Below, in pieces: positions 60,539 to 64,000 of a DNA stretch of 64,000 bases. The notes under the pieces were generated by a model, which saw only the letters and a program-made list of their open reading frames with translations, did no database searches and had not been told where the DNA came from. The position numbers and the translations under genes were made by a program. Origin of the DNA: a virus. The DNA lies in IMG/VR virus record IMGVR_UViG_3300032893_000008, positions 55,224 to 119,223 of that record. One strand, 5' to 3'. How positions within the stretch are numbered: the stretch's first letter is position 1; each line of letters starts with the position of its first letter.

Positions 60539-61153
60539 ATGCAGACCGTCGAACAGCTGAATCCTGACGCTTTCATACCCATTCCTCTCGATTTCGTAGC
60601 CATATCTTCTCCGGCGACGGATGCTTTGATGGGGGCTATCGAAGTGCTACCGACTCTCTCGCTGACGGATGGTCCATTCATCGCCGGCGGCGCTATCGTG
60701 CGAGCGCTCCTGGGCAAGACCGAGGTCTCGGACATCGACGTTTTCTGCTGCTCTTCCAAGCAGTTCGCCGACGTCATCGAGTTCCTCGGTGACAAGTCGG
60801 AGCCGGACGTCAATCCGCAACCCCCAAGCATGGGCGGGGGCGACCCTTCGATCGTGAATTTCAGCATCAACGGCCTGAAGATCCAGGTGATCGATGCTGA
60901 AGTGCGCGCAGTTCCGGGTTCGAAGCCGGTGGATATCCTCCTCGGATTCGACATCACGGCCGCGATGGTCGCTACGGACGGCAAAAACCTACTCGTCAAC
61001 GAAGCAGCAGCCTGGGCGATTTCGAACCGAGTGATCGTCCTCAACAAGTCGTCCCAGCGCAAGGCCCCCCTGGAAGTGCGCCCGCACCTCGATAATGACG
61101 AAGAGCGAGTGGCGAAGTATACCGCACTCCTGGAGGTGGCTAGTGGCTCGTAA
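60539..61153 (+). CDS. Nucleotidyltransferase-fold protein
   Basis: 204 residues. FIAGGAIVRALLGKTEVSDIDVF (residues about 47-69) has the Pol-beta-superfamily signature GG..(R)...(D.D): G50, G51, then D65 and D67, as in CCA-adding/poly(A) polymerase-like and minimal nucleotidyltransferases. A third acid may be D in LKIQVIDAE. It may transfer nucleotides to RNA (tRNA repair would fit the tRNAs lacking CCA) or to proteins. The ATG follows GGAGGTAACA; a leaderless start at 60527 adds four residues. Confidence 0.68.
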   Translation: MQTVEQLNPDAFIPIPLDFVAISSPATDALMGAIEVLPTLSLTDGPFIAGGAIVRALLGKTEVSDIDVFCCSSKQFADVIEFLGDKSEPDVNPQPPSMGGGDPSIVNFSINGLKIQVIDAEVRAVPGSKPVDILLGFDITAAMVATDGKNLLVNEAAAWAISNRVIVLNKSSQRKAPLEVRPHLDNDEERVAKYTALLEVASGS

Positions 61154-61331
61154 GCTTGCCTATCCCAAGCATTTCTTTCCATTCGATTCTTTCCCGTTCT
61201 TTTTCTGGCTTCCGAGGAAGGAAGAGACGCCCGCCGAGCGCGGCGCCCGAATCAATGGTGACGGCGTGCCACGGACCTACGCGAGCGATTACGCCGAGGA
61301 TCACGAGCGCCACAAGCACACTGGCACCTGA
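61143..61331 (+). CDS. Small unknown protein
   Basis: 62 residues, GTG start preceded by GGAGGTG inside the end of the previous gene (11-base overlap). An aromatic/proline-rich N-terminus (YPKHFFPFDSFPFFFWLP) is followed by a charged tail (PAERGARINGDGV...HERHKHTG). It may associate with membrane. Not recognised. Confidence 0.5.
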   Translation: MARKLAYPKHFFPFDSFPFFFWLPRKEETPAERGARINGDGVPRTYASDYAEDHERHKHTGT

Positions 61332-61340
61332 TTTTTCTTC

Positions 61341-61369
61341 TTGACTACCCCTACTAGGGGTGCTACAAC
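61341..61369 (+). promoter_or_regulatory. Promoter with operator-like palindrome, DUF262 gene
   Basis: TTGACT (61341-61346), 17 bases, TACAAC (61364-61369), then 6 bases (GGAGTC) to the ATG at 61376. The spacer contains the perfect palindrome ACCCCTA-C-TAGGGGT (61347-61361), a likely repressor site. Confidence 0.65.
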
Positions 61370-61375
61370 GGAGTC

Positions 61376-62407
61376 ATGAAGAAGAACACGAATCCCGATC
61401 CCGTCACCTACGTCGTCTCCGCCGCCAAGGGCACCCGCGGGGGCATCACCGCTCTCTTCCTGGTCAAATCTCGCACTATCGTCGGTGCGCGTGCGGAAGC
61501 CAAAGCCCGTCTCGACCGTTCCGGCGTGGTTTATCGCCGGTTTGATGTCGTGCCCGAAAACGAGTCGTCGAAGACGCCCGAGCAGCGCGCGGCCAATCGC
61601 GTCGCTTTCGGCGTTCCGGGCGACGACTGGTTCATCGACGAGGACGACGAGCTGCACGCCAAGCTGGGCGTCAGCAGCGACCGCCTCACCAACTGCCCGG
61701 AGCCGGGGCGCACTTTCGCCATCGGCGACAAGCTCTACGACGGCAAGACCGTCACGAAGGTCTTCAAGAGCGGCAAGTTCTACGAGGTCTCCTGGACCTA
61801 CAAACGGAACAAGGCGTATTCCGCGGAGCTGGAAACAGTCACCGAGAACGTCCTCCGCGCCTGGTATGAACTCTACCCGATGGAATCTTTCCCCAAGGAG
61901 GCGCCGATCAACGGGGACAATTTCATCGCCCGGATCTCCCAGAGCATGCAGTCCAGTCTCGATATCGCCTGGAACATGGTGCTTCGGGACGGCGTGAACA
62001 TGAATCCCGACTACCAGCGGGGATCTGTCTGGGGGCTGGAGGACAAGGTCAAACTGATCGAGTCTCTCTTCCAGCACCGTGAGATCGGGACGTTCGTCTT
62101 CCGGCGGCTTGGCATGGAAGGATGGAAGAATGGCGTCAGCTACGAGATCGTCGACGGCAAACAGCGCCTGGAGGCGATCGTCGACTTCCGCCTCGGGAAA
62201 TTCAAGGTCTACGGCCGCTACTACCACGAGATGAATCCCGAGGACCTTCACACGCTTCGCAACAACATGTTCCGCTACTCGGTCATCAACGAGGACGTTC
62301 CGCTCAAGAAGATCATCGAGATGTTCGTGCTCCTCAACACGACTGGCAAGCCCATGGACCCGGCGGTCATCGAGAAGGCGAAGGAAATGCTCAAGGAGCT
62401 GCCGTGA
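61376..62407 (+). CDS. DUF262/ParB-like protein
   Basis: 343 residues. The C-terminal half has the DUF262 pattern: MNPDYQRGSVWGLEDKVKLIESLFQ, IGTFVFRR, then YEIVDGKQRLEAIVDFRLGKF, where (I/V)DG.QR is the conserved ParB/sulfiredoxin-superfamily motif. The N-terminal about 180 residues are a separate domain of unknown fold. DUF262 domains occur in GmrSD-type modification-dependent nucleases, where this domain is GmrS/NTP-dependent, and in toxin or defence proteins; no HNH or GmrD domain is visible. Own strong promoter with operator suggests tight control. Confidence 0.72.
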   Translation: MKKNTNPDPVTYVVSAAKGTRGGITALFLVKSRTIVGARAEAKARLDRSGVVYRRFDVVPENESSKTPEQRAANRVAFGVPGDDWFIDEDDELHAKLGVSSDRLTNCPEPGRTFAIGDKLYDGKTVTKVFKSGKFYEVSWTYKRNKAYSAELETVTENVLRAWYELYPMESFPKEAPINGDNFIARISQSMQSSLDIAWNMVLRDGVNMNPDYQRGSVWGLEDKVKLIESLFQHREIGTFVFRRLGMEGWKNGVSYEIVDGKQRLEAIVDFRLGKFKVYGRYYHEMNPEDLHTLRNNMFRYSVINEDVPLKKIIEMFVLLNTTGKPMDPAVIEKAKEMLKELP

Positions 62408-62724
62408 TTCTTCAGAAAAACGATGGCGGGCGCGCAGCAGCTGGCTACTCAGGCACTACCGGGGATTGCGTGACGCGAGCGATCGCGATCGCTACCGGGA
62501 AGCCGTATCAGGAGATCTACGACGCCCTGAACGACCTGGCCAAGAACGAACGGCGCGGCCGGCGGCGCGGCGGCGCACGCGGTAAGGGAATCTCCAGCGC
62601 CCGCGGCGGAGTTTACCGCCAGACCTACGACCGTTATCTCAAGTCCATGGGCCGGGTCTTCACGCCCACGATGGAGATCGGCACGAGATGCGTCTACGGC
62701 TACTACGCCAAGGCGGAAAAATGA
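62404..62724 (+). CDS. Internally deleted DCVTRAIA-type papain-like phage protein
   Basis: 106 residues. GDCVTRAIAIATGKPYQEIYDALNDLAKNER is the start of a widespread phage/bacterial family with a predicted papain-like Cys. From memory of that family, FTPTM.IG and (G)TRCVYGY are normally separated by about 45 residues carrying the His-containing strands; here they are joined (FTPTMEIGTRCVYGYY). The Arg/Gly insertion in the middle (RRGRRRGGARGKG) is also long. Probably an inactive or remodelled version. GTG start overlaps the DUF262 stop. Confidence 0.62.
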   Translation: MILQKNDGGRAAAGYSGTTGDCVTRAIAIATGKPYQEIYDALNDLAKNERRGRRRGGARGKGISSARGGVYRQTYDRYLKSMGRVFTPTMEIGTRCVYGYYAKAEK

Positions 62725-62960
62725 AGGTCAGCGAACTCATCGAACACCTCAAGACGCTCGATCCCGAAGCAACGGTTTACCACGATGTCGTGTTCGGCTA
62801 CGACGGTGATCAGGCACCCGAGGAGCTGACCCTCGACGACGTCCGGACCGGTGAAGTGGTGCACTTCAGCCGTAGTCCGAATCTCTTCGTGGACGACGAT
62901 CCGCAGCATCGAACCGGCCATTCCAAGGCGAAGAACCGCGTGAAGGCAGTGCTGCTGTAG
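62721..62960 (+). CDS. Small acidic unknown protein
   Basis: 79 residues. KVSELIEHLKTLDPEATVYHDVVFGYDG is the short 'Lx(D/N)xxxxV' helix-strand module often seen in phage proteins of unknown function (KV.ELI..L...DP...V). ATGA coupling with the previous gene. Its stop abuts the stop of the convergent zinc protein with no gap. Confidence 0.58.
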   Translation: MKVSELIEHLKTLDPEATVYHDVVFGYDGDQAPEELTLDDVRTGEVVHFSRSPNLFVDDDPQHRTGHSKAKNRVKAVLL

Positions 62961-63272
62961 TTAAACCTTACGTTTCCATTCGATACAGGGGCAATCGTAT
63001 TCGGCGCAGGCCGTCCTGGAATTGGTATACCAGTTCGGCATCGAGTGCTTCTCGGACGAATGATTGCAGTTCGCGCACTCGTTGGAGACCATCACGCCAG
63101 CGGTGGGCATCGGGGAGAACCAGATAGCGTCCTCGGCCAAGCGCATTCTCGCTTCGTCGGCTTCACGCTTGGCTACGATCGCTTTGTCGCGCTTCACGCG
63201 AGCGAAGTAGCCGCAGGTGCATCCGTAGTCCAGAAGGTGCTTGTTGCCGCACTCACACTTGACGTCGGACAT
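62961..63272 (-). CDS. Multi-zinc-finger small protein
   Basis: 103 residues with CECGNKHLLDYGCTCGYF at the N-terminus, a central Arg/Ala/Glu helix, CANCNHSSEKHSMPNW, and a final CAEYDCPC: nine cysteines and several histidines for two or more zinc sites. The CANCNHSSEKH segment resembles phage and plasmid 'CxxCxHxxxxH' fingers. The ATG follows GAGGTGAG, 3 bases after the stop of the repeat protein. Confidence 0.62.
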   Translation of the reverse strand: MSDVKCECGNKHLLDYGCTCGYFARVKRDKAIVAKREADEARMRLAEDAIWFSPMPTAGVMVSNECANCNHSSEKHSMPNWYTNSRTACAEYDCPCIEWKRKV

Positions 63273-63275
63273 GTC

Positions 63276-64000
63276 TCACCTCTTTGGAGTGTGACCCGCA
63301 GCTTCAAGCGCTCGACGGGCCTCCGACTGGATCATCGCCGGCTCCGCTTTCTCCCAATGCTCCGGCTTCCTATCGGGAAAAGCTTCTTTTAGCGCTCGGT
63401 GCACTTCGTGCATCTCGACGCCATGTTCCTTCGCCACCGGAGTAAGCGCTCGGTTTAGCTTAGGGTGAGGGTGCGAGGCGGCGGCGCGGCGGACGTTGGG
63501 ATGCTGGTCCCCTAGCGCTCGATCCAGGTGGGCGGAGGTGGCGTTCGGGTGCGAGGCAGCGGCCTCGCGGACGTAGGGATCCGCGTCCTCTAGCGTTCGA
63601 TCTAGATTGGCGGAGGTGGCGTTCGGGTGCGAGGCAGCGGCCTCGCGGACGTAGGGATGCGGGTCCCCTAGCGCTCGATCCAGGTGGGCGGAGGTGGCGT
63701 TCGGGTGCAAGGCGGCGGCACCGCGGACGTAGGGATGCTCATCCCCTAGCGCTCGATCCAGGTGGGCGGAGGTGGCGTTCGGGTGCAAGGCGGCGGCCTC
63801 GCGGACGGAGTAGTCCGCGTCCCCTAGCGCTCGGTCCAGGTGGGCGGAGGTAGCGTTCGGGTGCGAGGCAGCGGCATGGCGGACGGAGAGATCCGCGTCC
63901 CCTAGCGCTCGGTCCAGATGCGCGGAGGTGGGGTGCGGGTGCCGAGCGGCGGCCTCGCGGACGGAGTAGTCCGCGTCCCCTAGCGCTCGGTCCAGGTGGG
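63276..64000 (-). CDS. LRV/HEAT-like repeat protein (N-terminus beyond window)
   Basis: At least 241 residues; the frame stays open to the window edge. Nearly all of it beyond position 63500 consists of 26-residue repeats with consensus LDRALGD...VR.AAA.HPNATSAH, like leucine-rich-repeat-variant (LRV) or HEAT-type alpha solenoids. The C-terminal about 70 residues (LNRALTPVAKEHGVEMHEVHRALKEAF...KRALEAAGHTPKR) are non-repeated. It probably serves as a binding scaffold; charged substitutions at the variable positions change the surface. Partner unknown. Confidence 0.75.
   Translation of the reverse strand, partial: HLDRALGDADYSVREAAARHPHPTSAHLDRALGDADLSVRHAAASHPNATSAHLDRALGDADYSVREAAALHPNATSAHLDRALGDEHPYVRGAAALHPNATSAHLDRALGDPHPYVREAAASHPNATSANLDRTLEDADPYVREAAASHPNATSAHLDRALGDQHPNVRRAAASHPHPKLNRALTPVAKEHGVEMHEVHRALKEAFPDRKPEHWEKAEPAMIQSEARRALEAAGHTPKR
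63500..64000 (-). repeat. Tandem 78-bp coding repeats
   Basis: The sequence tagcg(c/t)tcg recurs at 63513, 63591, 63669, 63747, 63825, 63903 and 63981, exactly every 78 bases with no insertions or deletions. Differences are concentrated at a few codons (for example the residues after LGD). The array continues past the window end. Confidence 0.9.

Noticed and set aside
61301-62251. A 316-codon minus-strand frame opposite the DUF262 gene
   Set aside because: The plus-strand gene has a full promoter and DUF262 motifs, while this frame has low-complexity Val/Asp/Leu sequence.
63500-64000. Regular repeats considered as a CRISPR array
   Set aside because: The period is 78 bases with near-identical whole units, in frame and coding for a 26-residue protein repeat; there are no spacer-like variable segments.

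Overview
The window is part of a large tailed dsDNA phage genome with a contractile tail (myovirus type). Signature genes are a tail sheath, a tail-tube-like family, a tape-measure-like protein, a baseplate hub, spike, gp25-like wedge and baseplate-J wedge, a tailspike, and a T4-type lysozyme. No capsid, portal or terminase gene is recognised here; they probably lie to the right of position 64000, because the structural genes read leftward from that side. The host cannot be read directly. More than 20 genes carry a -10-like hexamer only 6-7 bases before the start codon, which predicts leaderless mRNAs. Hosts that use leaderless mRNAs heavily (Deinococcus-Thermus or Actinobacteria) are therefore plausible, but this is inference.

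Layout. (1) 1-3048, minus: a MoxR-like AAA+ ATPase (cut by the window edge), a sigma-like regulator and an SF2 helicase. These diverge from the next block at a compact double promoter (3049-3098). (2) 3099-22298, plus: an almost uninterrupted early/middle cluster for replication, recombination and nucleotide supply. It holds a Dda/RecD-like helicase, a DnaB-like helicase, a primase-like protein, a methyltransferase-like protein, GroEL, an SbcC/gp46-like ATPase, a RuvC-like resolvase, B12-dependent ribonucleotide reductase, a tRNA-like RNA, a deoxyribonucleotidase, a dATP/dGTP diphosphohydrolase-like enzyme, ThyX, a cupin and an ATP-grasp protein. Small zinc-binding and membrane proteins lie between them. 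(3) 22295-46841, minus: lysozyme, tailspike and the baseplate/tail operon, interrupted by a three-gene plus-strand island (25640-27071). It also includes an Abi/CAAX protease, a SLOG protein and a lipoprotein. (4) 46842-53572, mixed accessory region: a structured 147-nt RNA candidate, two zinc metalloproteases, a phosphoesterase, several small plus-strand genes, four tRNA genes packed end to end, and a YiiX/NlpC-like hydrolase. (5) 53646-60478, minus: a structural protein, tube-like protein, tail sheath, neck/connector-like proteins and a GIY-YIG remnant. (6) 60527-64000: a nucleotidyltransferase-like protein, a DUF262 protein, small genes, and a minus-strand gene made of perfect 78-bp repeats (LRV/HEAT-like) that runs off the window.

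Genes are packed with start/stop overlaps (ATGA, GTGA), indicating translational coupling inside operons, while the first gene of each transcription unit often has the leaderless promoter. The only stretch over 300 bases without a protein gene is 52419-52728, which holds the tRNA cluster. The most interesting items are the leaderless promoter code with its candidate phage sigma factor, the 147-nt RNA, the tRNA-like RNA at 16810, a family of small proteins sharing a C-terminal GLDVAM..LDEL-type tail, and the archaemetzincin-like protease.
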